In this document: piece by piece, positions 18,172 through 26,851 of the stretch
Numbering within the stretch: position 1 is the stretch's first letter
Layout: every line of letters starts with the position of its first letter
Assembly (NCBI GenBank): GCA_946222285.1
Contig: CAMIIP010000010.1
Location: 1 to 55,495 of the forward strand
Direction of reading: 5' to 3'
Length of the DNA stretch: 55,495 bases
Origin: an uncultured Rothia sp.
GTDB lineage: Bacteria; Actinomycetota; Actinomycetes; Actinomycetales; Micrococcaceae
Position numbers and translations under genes: made by a program
Notes under the pieces: model-generated
Told to the model about the DNA's origin: nothing
The model's database searches: none
The model's input: only the letters and a program-made list of their open reading frames with translations

Positions 18172-19659
18172 TTAGTAGTTGGAAAGTAGCTGTTTGGCAT
18201 CATTTCTAGTGACATTTTTTGCAACGGGTGTAATTTGCCCTGTGACCGAATGAATCTTGAGGGTGGCAAGATCCAGACGGCGTTGAAGAGGGCCATCTGT
18301 GAGTTCGATGGATTGGATGCAATTATGGGGAATAACCGTTAGTCTGCGAATCATCGCTCCCCGGCGAATCAGCAAGAAATGCGGGGTAACGCCAAAACCG
18401 TTACGGCGGAAACTTAGGGGGTCAAACCATTTGGATGCATTGGGGGCTGGAGTGAAGTCGTGTTCATCTCCACTGCTGTTCATGGCTTGCGACAAGCGCG
18501 CAACGTCTTCGTCGTCCCATCGCTGGGCAACAATCAGTGGAAGAACCCGGTTGATTTCTTCTTCGGTGGATACCAGCATGAGATTGGAGCGGTGGACTCC
18601 TTCATCCTTTATTTCTAATCCGTATCCTGCAACGTTCATCGTGACCGTGTACCAGCCCAGTTTTTTCCAGAGGAAAGGCTGTCTGATTTCGAGAGCCTGT
18701 ATGCGACCGGTGGGTACTGACTGGGTGGTGGTGTTGGTGAAACCTTTACGGATTTTGAGTCCTTCTGAACCGTGAAAGACACGGAATCTAAAGCCCTGAT
18801 TGAATTCGTTCCACATGGCGGTAAGTGTCATAATCACAATGGCGAAATTACCGGCGAAAGCTCCCCAAAAACTACCCGTTGCCCAGGTGAGTACGCCGAC
18901 AGCAAGCAGGCTAAAGATGAGGTAACCCCAAATTTTAGGGTTAAGAATAATGGATCCTATAAGCCGCGGAGTAGGAAGAAAAGTCAGCTCTCGTTCATTG
19001 CTGGCATTCTCGTTATTTTCTGCTGTTTCGGCAGAAGATAAGGACGACGATGCGCTCGGCTCTGCATTCTCCGCCAGAGGTTCTTGTCGGTCAGCACCTA
19101 AGCTCTCAGTCCTCTGAACCGGTTGCGCTTTCTGTTCCTGAGTTTTGCGCAATAAAGCAGCGCGAAAAGCGTTCGCATCAGAATGTTTAAGGTACTGAAT
19201 TTTGAGGGCGGTATCTGAACCATCGGCAACATCCACGCTCACTTCTGCCAGCCCTAATAGGCGGGGCAACAGCGGTCGCACGATATCGATGGACTGGATA
19301 CGCTCAAGATTAGCCTTACGGAATTTCTTCGACAATAAACCAGAACGCTGATAGACCGCTTCAGCGTCAACGGCGAAACGGGCAAAGAACCAGCCCCAGA
19401 AAAAGAGTCCCACCGCGAGGAGGGCTAGTCCGCCAACACCACCGAGATATAAAGGGTTATGTATAAAAATATTGGCGAGAATAGAGCCAACTTTTTCAAA
19501 GAAGTTACCGCTTGTTTCGGCCCACTCATTTCCAACAGAAGTGGCGATATTCCAGATAACCAGCAATACAATAGCCCAAACACGTGTCAGTGGAGAGAGC
19601 GGGTGCGCTCGGCGCCACTGTAGCTGCTCTTCTTTCTTCGGCGAAAGTTGCGTGGTCAT
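18172..19659 (-). CDS. PH domain-containing membrane protein (YdbT-like)
   Basis: The 495-residue protein carries bacterial PH (bPH2, formerly DUF304) domains. There are two hydrophobic segments near residues 27-45 and 72-92, a first PH domain (about 95-170), and a low-complexity Ser/Glu/Ala-rich linker (about 178-225). A second membrane pair (about 240-285) and further PH domains follow. It overlaps the stop of the preceding PH gene (TAATG), so the two are translated together, as with the B. subtilis ydbS-ydbT pair. The family is linked to resistance to some antimicrobial peptides; the role here is unknown. Confidence 0.85.
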   Translation of the reverse strand: MTTQLSPKKEEQLQWRRAHPLSPLTRVWAIVLLVIWNIATSVGNEWAETSGNFFEKVGSILANIFIHNPLYLGGVGGLALLAVGLFFWGWFFARFAVDAEAVYQRSGLLSKKFRKANLERIQSIDIVRPLLPRLLGLAEVSVDVADGSDTALKIQYLKHSDANAFRAALLRKTQEQKAQPVQRTESLGADRQEPLAENAEPSASSSLSSAETAENNENASNERELTFLPTPRLIGSIILNPKIWGYLIFSLLAVGVLTWATGSFWGAFAGNFAIVIMTLTAMWNEFNQGFRFRVFHGSEGLKIRKGFTNTTTQSVPTGRIQALEIRQPFLWKKLGWYTVTMNVAGYGLEIKDEGVHRSNLMLVSTEEEINRVLPLIVAQRWDDEDVARLSQAMNSSGDEHDFTPAPNASKWFDPLSFRRNGFGVTPHFLLIRRGAMIRRLTVIPHNCIQSIELTDGPLQRRLDLATLKIHSVTGQITPVAKNVTRNDAKQLLSNY

Positions 19660-20219
19660 TACATTTTCACCATCTGCTCTTCGCCGCGAACGGTCAGAAC
19701 ATCGCGTAAACGATCAGCTTCGCTCTGTTCCAGCCCGTGGATGATGGCGTTCGTATCGGCAGAAGCAGTTTGTAACTCCACGGTCGCAAGTTTAAGCATG
19801 CTCTCGATGGGACCAGATTTCACATCAACTAACTGCATACGACCGTAAGGAACCGCAGTTGTTCGTCGAGATAGTAAGCCACGCGTAACCAGAATATGCT
19901 CGTCAAATTCCGCATACCCCCAAGAGCGCACTTGACGGGGCACCAGAACAAACAGACTAAGTTGCCACACCAGCATGAGGACAGGGAGGAAATAAACCAA
20001 CCACAGGGGCAAAGACCAATCAAGCAGAAGGTGGCCTAATAGCGGAATCGAAAAAACAAAAACCAGCACTAGGGTCCATATAATGCGCTGCATCAACCGC
20101 AATTTCATATACCGATCGGAAACCCGTTTCCAGGTAATACCGTCAATATCTTGCCCCAGCGGTTTCTGTGGAACAGCTTCCGGAGAAAAAGATTGCTGTT
20201 CAACTAGAGGTTCGCTCAT
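19659..20219 (-). CDS. PH domain-containing membrane protein (YdbS-like)
   Basis: 186 residues: a cytoplasmic N-terminus, a transmembrane pair (about 47-90), then one bacterial PH domain with the family-typical segment TRGLLSRRTTAVPYGRMQLVDVKSGPI in its middle. It is the first of a translationally coupled pair with the larger PH protein downstream, and lies 108 nt after DUF3180. Confidence 0.85.
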   Translation of the reverse strand: MSEPLVEQQSFSPEAVPQKPLGQDIDGITWKRVSDRYMKLRLMQRIIWTLVLVFVFSIPLLGHLLLDWSLPLWLVYFLPVLMLVWQLSLFVLVPRQVRSWGYAEFDEHILVTRGLLSRRTTAVPYGRMQLVDVKSGPIESMLKLATVELQTASADTNAIIHGLEQSEADRLRDVLTVRGEEQMVKM

Positions 20220-20327
20220 AGCCTCTCCTCAGAGTCGTTATCAGAACTTCTTATCGTCTTCTGCCTACTGTGCATATCCACGTCTCTCCTGCTCATTACC
20301 AGAAGCACGTGAGCCCTGCTCATCATC

Positions 20328-20780
20328 TCAATCGCTGGGAGGGATTTTGCACATGTTCTCCACGATCATACCTACTGCTAACATCAGCACACCAGAGATA
20401 ACGCCGATGATTGCGCCGCCTACCGGTGTCCAGGTAGAACGAAGAGAAAGCAAACCAATCTGATAGAACAACAACGCTACATGCCAGCCAGCAAACATGG
20501 CTCCCACGTAAGCCGCCGTCTGAGCCCACACCACGGTACGCGCAGCGGTCAAGGGATTCATAGCTCGGGCATCTTGACGCTTCTCACGCTGGCTATACCT
20601 AGAAACCTGAAGACCAAACCAGAACAAGATAGCGCAGTAGACCACGCTCACCACCAAAACGGTAGCGGGTAACTGTAACTCTGGACCGCCAGCGCCTACG
20701 CTGAGACCGTTAAGAACGGCACCCAATCCGAGTGCTAGAACGAAAATGAGAAGAAGAATCCGCATTTTCAGCGAACTCAT
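20328..20780 (-). CDS. DUF3180 membrane protein
   Basis: About 150 residues with four transmembrane helices. DUF3180 genes sit next to folK in many Actinobacteria, as here. I chose ATG 20780 because it overlaps the folK stop as ATGA; an in-frame GTG at 20786 is less likely. Function is unknown. The conserved location suggests a membrane protein carried along with the folate operon, not a folate enzyme. Confidence 0.85.
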   Translation of the reverse strand: MSSLKMRILLLIFVLALGLGAVLNGLSVGAGGPELQLPATVLVVSVVYCAILFWFGLQVSRYSQREKRQDARAMNPLTAARTVVWAQTAAYVGAMFAGWHVALLFYQIGLLSLRSTWTPVGGAIIGVISGVLMLAVGMIVENMCKIPPSD

Positions 20781-21283
20781 GCGCACATCACCGGAGCCTC
20801 ACGAAATTCAATGATTCCGTGATAATCTTCAGCCTGTTTCGCCAGCTTACTTACCGGTTGCCCCGTTAGTTCAGCGGTAGGGTCCATTCGCGCCCAGGGT
20901 TCCAAAACAAACGCACGCTCAGTTGCAGATGGGTGAGGCAGAGTCAGATCAGGTTCATCCATCATCAAATTTCCGTATTCAACAATATCGATATCCAAAG
21001 TACGAGGTCCCCAATGAATCTCACGTACCCGGTGATGTTTCTGCTCAACACTCTGGCAAAAACGAAGAAGCTCGAAAGGTCGTAAGCCTGTTTCGATTTC
21101 TACTACAAGATTCAAGAAATCAGGCTGGTTGACCGGGCCGCCGACTGCCTTAGTAATAGCCATCGGAGAAATTTTCTTCAGCTCAATCTTCTCGTGGCTA
21201 CAAATATCGCCAATTGCACGAATCAGGGTATCTTCTTTTTCCCCCAGATTAGAACCCAGTGCGAGAATAACTTTTACAGACAT
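20777..21283 (-). CDS. folK: HPPK, 6-hydroxymethyl-7,8-dihydropterin pyrophosphokinase
   Basis: Transfers pyrophosphate from ATP to hydroxymethyl-dihydropterin. The 168-residue protein starts MSVKVILALGSNLGEKEDTL and has the metal- and substrate-binding block WGPRTLDIDIV, then LTLPHPSATERAFVLEPW. The start overlaps the end of folB by 10 nt, and its end overlaps DUF3180, so the three are coupled. Confidence 0.96.
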   Translation of the reverse strand: MSVKVILALGSNLGEKEDTLIRAIGDICSHEKIELKKISPMAITKAVGGPVNQPDFLNLVVEIETGLRPFELLRFCQSVEQKHHRVREIHWGPRTLDIDIVEYGNLMMDEPDLTLPHPSATERAFVLEPWARMDPTAELTGQPVSKLAKQAEDYHGIIEFREAPVMCA

Positions 21284-21696
21284 GCCCTCTCCCTGAAAAT
21301 GGTGACCGAAACATCGGAAAAAGTAACCTCGATGGGTGCCTTAGGTTTGTGAACTGTCAACTCAACTGCTAGCAAAGGGAAACGTTCAAGAACTGCACAA
21401 GCAATATTCTCAGCCAGCGTCTCAATCAAATCAAGTGAGTCGCCCATAATAACGTCCCTAATCAATTCAGCAACTTCGGCATAATTTACTGTCTTTTCAA
21501 CATTGTCGCTTTCTGCGGCATCCTTAAAATCAGTAAACATAGTGATATCAACAAAAAACGGCTGACCACACTGTTTCTCAGATTCAAGTACACCGTGATA
21601 TCCCACGATGCCCACGCCTGTGAGGGTAATGCGGTCCATCCGTGAATACCGATCGATACCTGCTACAGCAGATTGTGAAGTTTCATTGACGGTCAC
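21274..21696 (-). CDS. folB: Dihydroneopterin aldolase FolB
   Basis: Cleaves dihydroneopterin to hydroxymethyl-dihydropterin. The open frame extends to 21768, but GTG 21696 has an AAGGA site 6 nt upstream and gives 140 residues. The conserved family sequence starts 19 residues later, at MDRITLTGVGIVGYHGV. The tunnelling-fold segments FFVDITMFTDF and TVNYAEVAELI are present. It overlaps folK at its 3-prime end. Confidence 0.93.
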   Translation of the reverse strand: MTVNETSQSAVAGIDRYSRMDRITLTGVGIVGYHGVLESEKQCGQPFFVDITMFTDFKDAAESDNVEKTVNYAEVAELIRDVIMGDSLDLIETLAENIACAVLERFPLLAVELTVHKPKAPIEVTFSDVSVTIFRERACL

Positions 21697-21947
21697 TATA
21701 TTCCTTACGGTCCTTAAAACTTTTGGGACAACTTTAAACCTATGCTTATTATCCCTACAGATTTTCAAGAAACCGCATCTAAGAAAGTACCCTAAAATGC
21801 CCTCAACCTAACTAACCACTAAGGTTCTTCCGCTAGATTTCAAGGAAAAATATGCTTTCAGAAGCAAGTTTCATAAAGGTAATTGAGGTCAATATCACAC
21901 AAACTCCCGTTAATTATGAAGTATATTTCTTCAAAATTACGCATGCC
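21697..21947. other. folP-folB intergenic gap
   Basis: 251 bp of AT-rich sequence within what is otherwise a tightly packed folate operon. I see no gene. An extra promoter for folB-folK is possible but no clear -10/-35 pair stands out. Confidence 0.4.
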
Positions 21948-22835
21948 TTAGCGCAAAGAGACTCTCTTAAGCTTTTCAATAACGGCGATAGCATCAGCAG
22001 TGGGTCGTACATTATGAACACGCACTGCCCAAACATTTTTCTGCGCAGAAAGAGCACTAATCGTGGCAGTCGCCGCATCCCTATCCATTGGAGCTCGGTG
22101 ATTTCCTACGATGCCGGTACGACGATCGTCCTCAGCATCGAGCAGATTGGCAACAAAACGCTTGCGGGAACCGGCTATAAGCACGGGGTGACCCAGCCTC
22201 TCAAGACGGTCTACATTAGCCAAAAGTTCCCAATCTTGATCCCCAGATTTAGCAAATCCCAGCCCCGGATCAATGATGATATTTTCACTCTCGACGCCCC
22301 CCTCCAGCAATCTTTGGCGCAGTTGCGTTAGCTCACCGCAGATTTCCGAGACGGTATCTTCATAGACTGCCTGTGAGTCCATAGTCTCTGGGGTTCCGCG
22401 CGAGTGCATCAGAATGTAGGGTACTTTGAAATGTGCGGCAACAGCAATCATTTCATCTGAGAGATTCATGCCCGAAACATCGTTGATAATGTGCGCACCG
22501 GCTTCGATAGCTACGCGGGCAGTTTCGGGGTGAAAGGTATCAACGCTCATAACAGCCCCCATTTTTGCCAACTCCCGGATAACGGGGACGACGCGCCGCT
22601 GCTCTTCTTCGGGGCTAATTCGCGTGGAACCTGATCGGGTAGATTCACCGCCCACATCAATAATATCTGCGCCATCAGCAATCAACTGCCGTGCATGAAC
22701 AAGGGCGGCCTCAACACCAAAGTGCTGCCCACCGTCCGAGAAAGAATCGGGAGTGACGTTAAGGATACCCATTACCAGCGTGCGGTCAGTGGGCAGATTC
22801 TCGAAAGAACCCCAGCCGCGGATTTCTTGAGTCAT
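21948..22835 (-). CDS. folP: Dihydropteroate synthase FolP
   Basis: Joins pABA to hydroxymethyl-dihydropterin pyrophosphate; target of sulfonamides. The start is ATG 22835, which has a strong AAGGAG six nt upstream, giving 295 residues; an upstream extension to 22880 lacks such support. Conserved blocks are NVTPDSFSDGG (about 26-36), DIGGES-type DVGGESTRSG, and the C-terminal SRKRF. In related genomes folE directly precedes folP; here a siderophore transporter lies between them on the opposite strand. Confidence 0.97.
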   Translation of the reverse strand: MTQEIRGWGSFENLPTDRTLVMGILNVTPDSFSDGGQHFGVEAALVHARQLIADGADIIDVGGESTRSGSTRISPEEEQRRVVPVIRELAKMGAVMSVDTFHPETARVAIEAGAHIINDVSGMNLSDEMIAVAAHFKVPYILMHSRGTPETMDSQAVYEDTVSEICGELTQLRQRLLEGGVESENIIIDPGLGFAKSGDQDWELLANVDRLERLGHPVLIAGSRKRFVANLLDAEDDRRTGIVGNHRAPMDRDAATATISALSAQKNVWAVRVHNVRPTADAIAVIEKLKRVSLR

Positions 22836-23077
22836 GATGTGCTCCTTAGAAGCTCGCAATTTGTACCAGACACACGCCAATATACTCGCTTCTTTTCTGG
22901 TATAGCGAAGAGCAACTGGTACAAATTACTAAAAATCCAGAGAAAACTTTACCGCACAACCAAACCCTATGTTTTCACGATAAACAAATTGCCTTATCTT
23001 TAAAATTTATATAAGGTTTACCTAAGTAAGCTAAACCTTACTTATCACATAGTATATACTTATTTTGAAAGAATCCC
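22836..23077. promoter_or_regulatory. Divergent promoter region of folP and the siderophore operon
   Basis: 242 bp of AT-rich sequence between divergent genes. The part nearest the siderophore genes contains DtxR/IdeR-like boxes (23011-23045) and a -10-like TATACT before ATG 23078. Confidence 0.5.
23011..23045 (+). promoter_or_regulatory. DtxR/IdeR-type iron boxes
   Basis: Overlapping matches to the iron-repressor consensus TTAGGTTAGGCTAACCTAA: CTAAGTAAGCTAAACCTTA matches 13 of 19, and TAAGGTTTACCTAAG upstream carries another pair of half-sites. They lie directly upstream of an iron/siderophore transporter, which suggests repression under iron sufficiency. Confidence 0.55.
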
Positions 23078-24255
23078 ATGAACCTTCCCAAGTCCCTCGG
23101 TGGCATAGTCCTCTCAGCCGTATTCATCATCTCCATGAGCGCCTGCGGAACCACGGAACCATCTTCATCAGCTTCTTCCTTATCCGAGGCAAAAGCGCTG
23201 AAAATCACCGATATCACCGGCCGCACCGTAGAGTTCGATGAAGCACCCGAACGCATCGTACTCGGTGAAGGGCGCGCCCTCTTTGCTACCTCCATCCTCA
23301 ACCACGAAAAACCCTTCAACAACGTGGTAGCCATGGGCAACGATCTCAAAAAAGTGCCCCCTCCTTCTACAACAAACTAGAAAAATCCCACCCCGAACTC
23401 ACCGAAGTACCCACAATCGGAGCCATCGCTAAGGGCGACGTCACCGTAGAAAACCTCATCTCCTACGACCCGGACGTCGTTATCATCACCAAAGACCACT
23501 ACGATGCTGCCCAGGGCACCGGTCTTATTCAGAAAATGGACGACACGGGTATCAAGTACCTCGTCACCGACTTCCGCCAGCATCCGCTGGAAAACACCAC
23601 CAAGTCAGTAGAAATTTTCGGGCAAGTCTTTGACCGAGAAGAAGAAGCAAAAGCCTTCAACAAGAACTGGACCAAGGTAGTGGAGGGCGTCAAGGAAAAA
23701 GTAGCGAATACCAAAATCAAGCCCCGCACCTTCCTCTGGAGGGCTGCCGGGCAGGCTGACTGCTGCATGTCTTTCAACAAATCAAACTTTGCTGAATTCA
23801 TTGACGTTGCAGGCGGCGAGAACATTGGAGATTCCCTCCTCGACGGCGAAGAAGGCTCGCTGACCCCTGAAAAAGTCATTGAGCAACAACCCGAATACAT
23901 CATCGCTACCGGCGGCTCCTGGGCCGCCAAGGCTGACAAGCCCCAAGCAGTTCCCCACGCTTCACTGGGCTACGCCACCAGCCAGTCTGATGCTGAAAAG
24001 ACCCTCGCTGGGCTACTCAAAACCCCGGGATTCGATCAGCTTGAAGCACCCAAAGGAAATCACTTCTACAGCATCTGGCACCAGTACTACGACTCCCCCT
24101 TCAATTATCTAGCCATTGAACAAATTGCCCAGTGGCTGCACCCTGATCTCTTTACTGATCTAGATATGCAGCAAGAGCTCAAAGAATCCCACGAAGAATT
24201 CCTACCCTTTGACTCCTCGGGTACCTTCTTCGCTCAGTACAAGAACTCAAACTAG
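23078..24255 (+). pseudogene. Siderophore/iron ABC substrate-binding lipoprotein, one-base frameshift
   Basis: Periplasmic-binding-type receptor for a ferric siderophore or related iron complex. The first frame (from ATG 23078) has a lipoprotein signal ending SMSAC, then DITGRTVEFDEAPERIVL, typical of the FecB/FepB family, and runs into a stop near 23380. The family sequence continues in the next frame from about SFYNKLEKSHPELTEVPTIG to the stop at 24255. One extra A in the six-A run at 23348-23353 restores a single frame of about 392 residues (K-K-S-A-P-S-F-Y). It is followed by its permease and ATPase genes. Confidence 0.88.
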
Positions 24256-24269
24256 AGTTTCGGAACTTC

Positions 24270-25385
24270 ATGAAAACTCCCGGTACTAAAGCTCAGACCG
24301 CTGGCTCAGCCTCTCGTGAGGTTGAGCCAGCGTCTAGCCTCATTTCTGCGCATTCGCTAATTCTCTCCCATCGTTCCTTAGTACAACGACGCTGGACGAT
24401 TATCGGATTACTTGCAACGTTGGCATTCATAGCCTTTATTATCAGCACCATTGTTGGTCCTATTGATATTGGATTCTTTGAAGTCATCAAAGGTCTCGTT
24501 CTTCCCTCATCGTTAAGCGATACCCAATACACGGTGCTGTGGAAACTACGTTTGCCGATGTCCGTGATGGCCGTTCTCATTGGAATCGCTCTCAGCGCCG
24601 CTGGCGCTCAGATGCAAACCATCCTGAACAATCCGCTGGCTGAACCCTTTACTCTGGGAATCTCGGCAGCGGCGGCACTAGGTGGAGCCTCAGCGATTGT
24701 CCTGGGCTGGGTATTTTTACCCATACCGCAGCTAAATCTGGCCTTCATCGCCTGGGTAAGCGCTATCGCCGCGACCTCCCTGATTGTCTTTTTCTCCATC
24801 GTGCGAGGTGCCAACGCCGAAACCATGATCCTCTTGGGAATCGGTCTCGTATTCATGTTTCAAGCCCTGCTCGCGCTCCTACAATACAAGGCATCCTCTG
24901 AGGCTCTCCAGCAGATTGTATTCTGGACGTTAGGCTCACTCACCCGCGCCACCTGGCTGGGCAACGCCGTCCTAGCCCTCGTTCTGCTCATAGCCCTCCC
25001 CTGGATTCTCTCACTCTCCTGGAAGCTCACCGCGCTACGCCTAGGAGATGACCGCGCCAAGGCCATGGGAGTCAACGTTTCTCGCGTGCGCATCACCATA
25101 CTGATCTTGGTATCGGTACTGGCAGCTACCGCAGTTGCCTTCGCAGGTGTTATCGGATTTATCGGACTCGTAGGACCGCATATTGCCAGACTGCTCGTTG
25201 GCGAAGATCAGCGCTACTTCTTACCGGCCTCCATGGCAGCAGGCGCCTGCATTTTGTGTGCCGCCCACGCTTTAAGCTTGGTGCTGGTGCCGGGTATCGC
25301 TATTCCTATCGGCATCATTACCGCCCTGGTTGGTGTGCCCTTCTTCTTTGCGATTATCATGACCAGAAAGCGAACCCAATGGTAA
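24270..25385 (+). CDS. FecCD-family iron/siderophore ABC permease
   Basis: 371 residues with a 45-residue hydrophilic N-terminus and about nine or ten transmembrane helices. Family sequences include RLPMSVMAVLIGIALSAAGAQMQTILNNPLAEPFTLGIS and GFIGLVGPHIARLLVGEDQRYFLP. Only one permease gene is present, so the channel would be a homodimer. It starts 14 nt after the binding-protein gene, and its 3-prime end overlaps the ATPase start by 7 nt. Confidence 0.94.
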   Translation: MKTPGTKAQTAGSASREVEPASSLISAHSLILSHRSLVQRRWTIIGLLATLAFIAFIISTIVGPIDIGFFEVIKGLVLPSSLSDTQYTVLWKLRLPMSVMAVLIGIALSAAGAQMQTILNNPLAEPFTLGISAAAALGGASAIVLGWVFLPIPQLNLAFIAWVSAIAATSLIVFFSIVRGANAETMILLGIGLVFMFQALLALLQYKASSEALQQIVFWTLGSLTRATWLGNAVLALVLLIALPWILSLSWKLTALRLGDDRAKAMGVNVSRVRITILILVSVLAATAVAFAGVIGFIGLVGPHIARLLVGEDQRYFLPASMAAGACILCAAHALSLVLVPGIAIPIGIITALVGVPFFFAIIMTRKRTQW

Positions 25386-26140
25386 ATATTGAACTCTCGC
25401 TCCATGAAATCTGCTCGAACTATGGCAAACATCAGGTACTCCACCGTTTAAGCGCCAGCCCTCTTACCGGCGGCAACGTGGTGGGTCTTCTAGGCCCTAA
25501 TGCTTCAGGTAAATCCACCCTCATCAAAGCGATCGCCCAGGTTCACCGCGCCCGCTCTGGCAGCATCGCTCTTACGGTAGACGGCGCAGCTATTGCCACT
25601 AAACATCTCAGTCAGCACATTGGCTACGTTCCGCAGGATCTTCCTACCTCAGCTGCTCTCACAGCCTTTGAAACCGTGATGATTTCGGCAGCTCGCGCAA
25701 CGACTAAAAAGAAGGCAGAACAGCTTGCCGCAGATATCCTGTTCGAACTGAAACTGACCCACCTGGCGCACCGCTACCTCAGCGAACTTTCCGGCGGGCA
25801 GCGACAGATGATTGCTTTTGCGCAGATGGCGGCATCCTCACCGTCTATCATGCTCCTTGATGAACCCACTAGCGCGTTGGACCTCAACAAGCAGCTCTTT
25901 TTACTCGCCCAAGTGCGCAAATATGCCCAAGAGCGGGGACTTCTTGCCCTGGTAGCGATTCACGACATCAATCTATCGGCACGATTTTGCGACGAGTTAC
26001 TCGTGATGAAAGAAGGCCAGCTCGTAGCTCAGGGTACGCCGCAGGAACTACTCACCCCTGAGCTTCTTCGAGAGGTGTTTGAGGTTGAAACAGAAATTCT
26101 GCAGCACGGGCAAATCCCGGTTATCGCCACCATAAGGTAG
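25379..26140 (+). CDS. Iron/siderophore ABC transporter ATP-binding protein
   Basis: 253 residues. Walker A is in LLGPNASGKSTL, the signature reads LSGGQRQM, and Walker B is MLLDEPTSALD. This is the FecE/FhuC type that powers siderophore import. I placed the start at ATG 25379, overlapping the permease stop, because the family sequence begins there. A longer in-frame extension lies inside the permease gene. A terminator follows. Confidence 0.94.
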   Translation: MVNIELSLHEICSNYGKHQVLHRLSASPLTGGNVVGLLGPNASGKSTLIKAIAQVHRARSGSIALTVDGAAIATKHLSQHIGYVPQDLPTSAALTAFETVMISAARATTKKKAEQLAADILFELKLTHLAHRYLSELSGGQRQMIAFAQMAASSPSIMLLDEPTSALDLNKQLFLLAQVRKYAQERGLLALVAIHDINLSARFCDELLVMKEGQLVAQGTPQELLTPELLREVFEVETEILQHGQIPVIATIR

Positions 26141-26179
26141 GTCTCCAGGGGATAGCCAGACGCAACTGGGATTGAGAAC

Positions 26180-26226
26180 AAAAAGAGACAGTGTCACAGG
26201 AAATATCCTGCAACCCTGTCCCTTTT
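26180..26226. terminator. Bidirectional terminator between the siderophore operon and folE
   Basis: Composite stem: AAAAAG-a-GACAG pairs with CTGTC-c-CTTTT, and an inner CAGGA-aata-TCCTG hairpin stacks in the loop. T runs flank it on both strands. It separates the convergent siderophore operon and folE. Confidence 0.8.
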
Positions 26227-26240
26227 GGTTTCTTCAATCT

Positions 26241-26271
26241 TCGAGGTTCTTACTCATAAGAGATACCTCGA
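26241..26271. terminator. Second hairpin downstream of folE
   Basis: Stem TCGAGGT paired with ACCTCGA enclosing an inner TCTTA-ctca-TAAGA, 10 nt before the folE stop on the plus-strand map. There is no T run, so it may be a processing or secondary termination signal. Confidence 0.45.
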
Positions 26272-26281
26272 CAGAAGAAAT

Positions 26282-26851
26282 TTAGTGCTTACTCATAATC
26301 AGGCTCATTGCCTCGGCGCGAGTAGCCTCGTTGCGAAGCTGACCGCGCACCGCGCTCGTTACCGTCTTAGTGCCGGGCTTACGCACCCCTCGCATGCTCA
26401 TGCACATGTGCTCACCCTCAACCACCACAATCGCTCCAGCAGGGGCCAGATTCTCTTCCAAAGCATCAACAATCTGGCTCGTCATGCGTTCTTGAACCTG
26501 GGGGCGCTTAGCAAAAAGATCAACCACGCGAGCCAGCTTAGACAGTCCAGTAACCTTACCGCCCTCACCGGGAATGTATCCGATATGAGCAAGACCAAAA
26601 AAAGGAACCAGGTGATGCTCGCAGGTCGAGAAGAACTGGATATCTTTGACCAGCACCATTTCCGAGTGCTCAATATCAAAAGTTTTAGAGAGCAACTCTT
26701 TAGGATCTTCGTGAAGGCCGCTAAACATCTCCGCATAAGCACGAGCGACTCGGGCGGGGGTGTCCACGAGCCCATCACGATTGGGATCTTCCCCAATCGC
26801 TTCAAGAATCTCTCGAACGGCGGCTTCAATGCGCGGCTGATCAACTGTCAT
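26282..26851 (-). CDS. folE: GTP cyclohydrolase I FolE
   Basis: First enzyme of folate synthesis, converting GTP to dihydroneopterin triphosphate. The 189-residue protein has zinc ligands in FSTCEHHLVPFFG (Cys 77, His 80) and the later Cys in EGEHMCMSMRGV. The start overlaps the ftsH stop as ATGA. folE is now the last gene of its transcript, since the siderophore cassette separates it from folP. Confidence 0.97.
   Translation of the reverse strand: MTVDQPRIEAAVREILEAIGEDPNRDGLVDTPARVARAYAEMFSGLHEDPKELLSKTFDIEHSEMVLVKDIQFFSTCEHHLVPFFGLAHIGYIPGEGGKVTGLSKLARVVDLFAKRPQVQERMTSQIVDALEENLAPAGAIVVVEGEHMCMSMRGVRKPGTKTVTSAVRGQLRNEATRAEAMSLIMSKH

Noticed and set aside
21780..21835. DtxR-like words near CAACCTAACTAACC between folP and folB
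   Set aside because: The half-sites are in the wrong arrangement for a DtxR box and the genes have no iron link.
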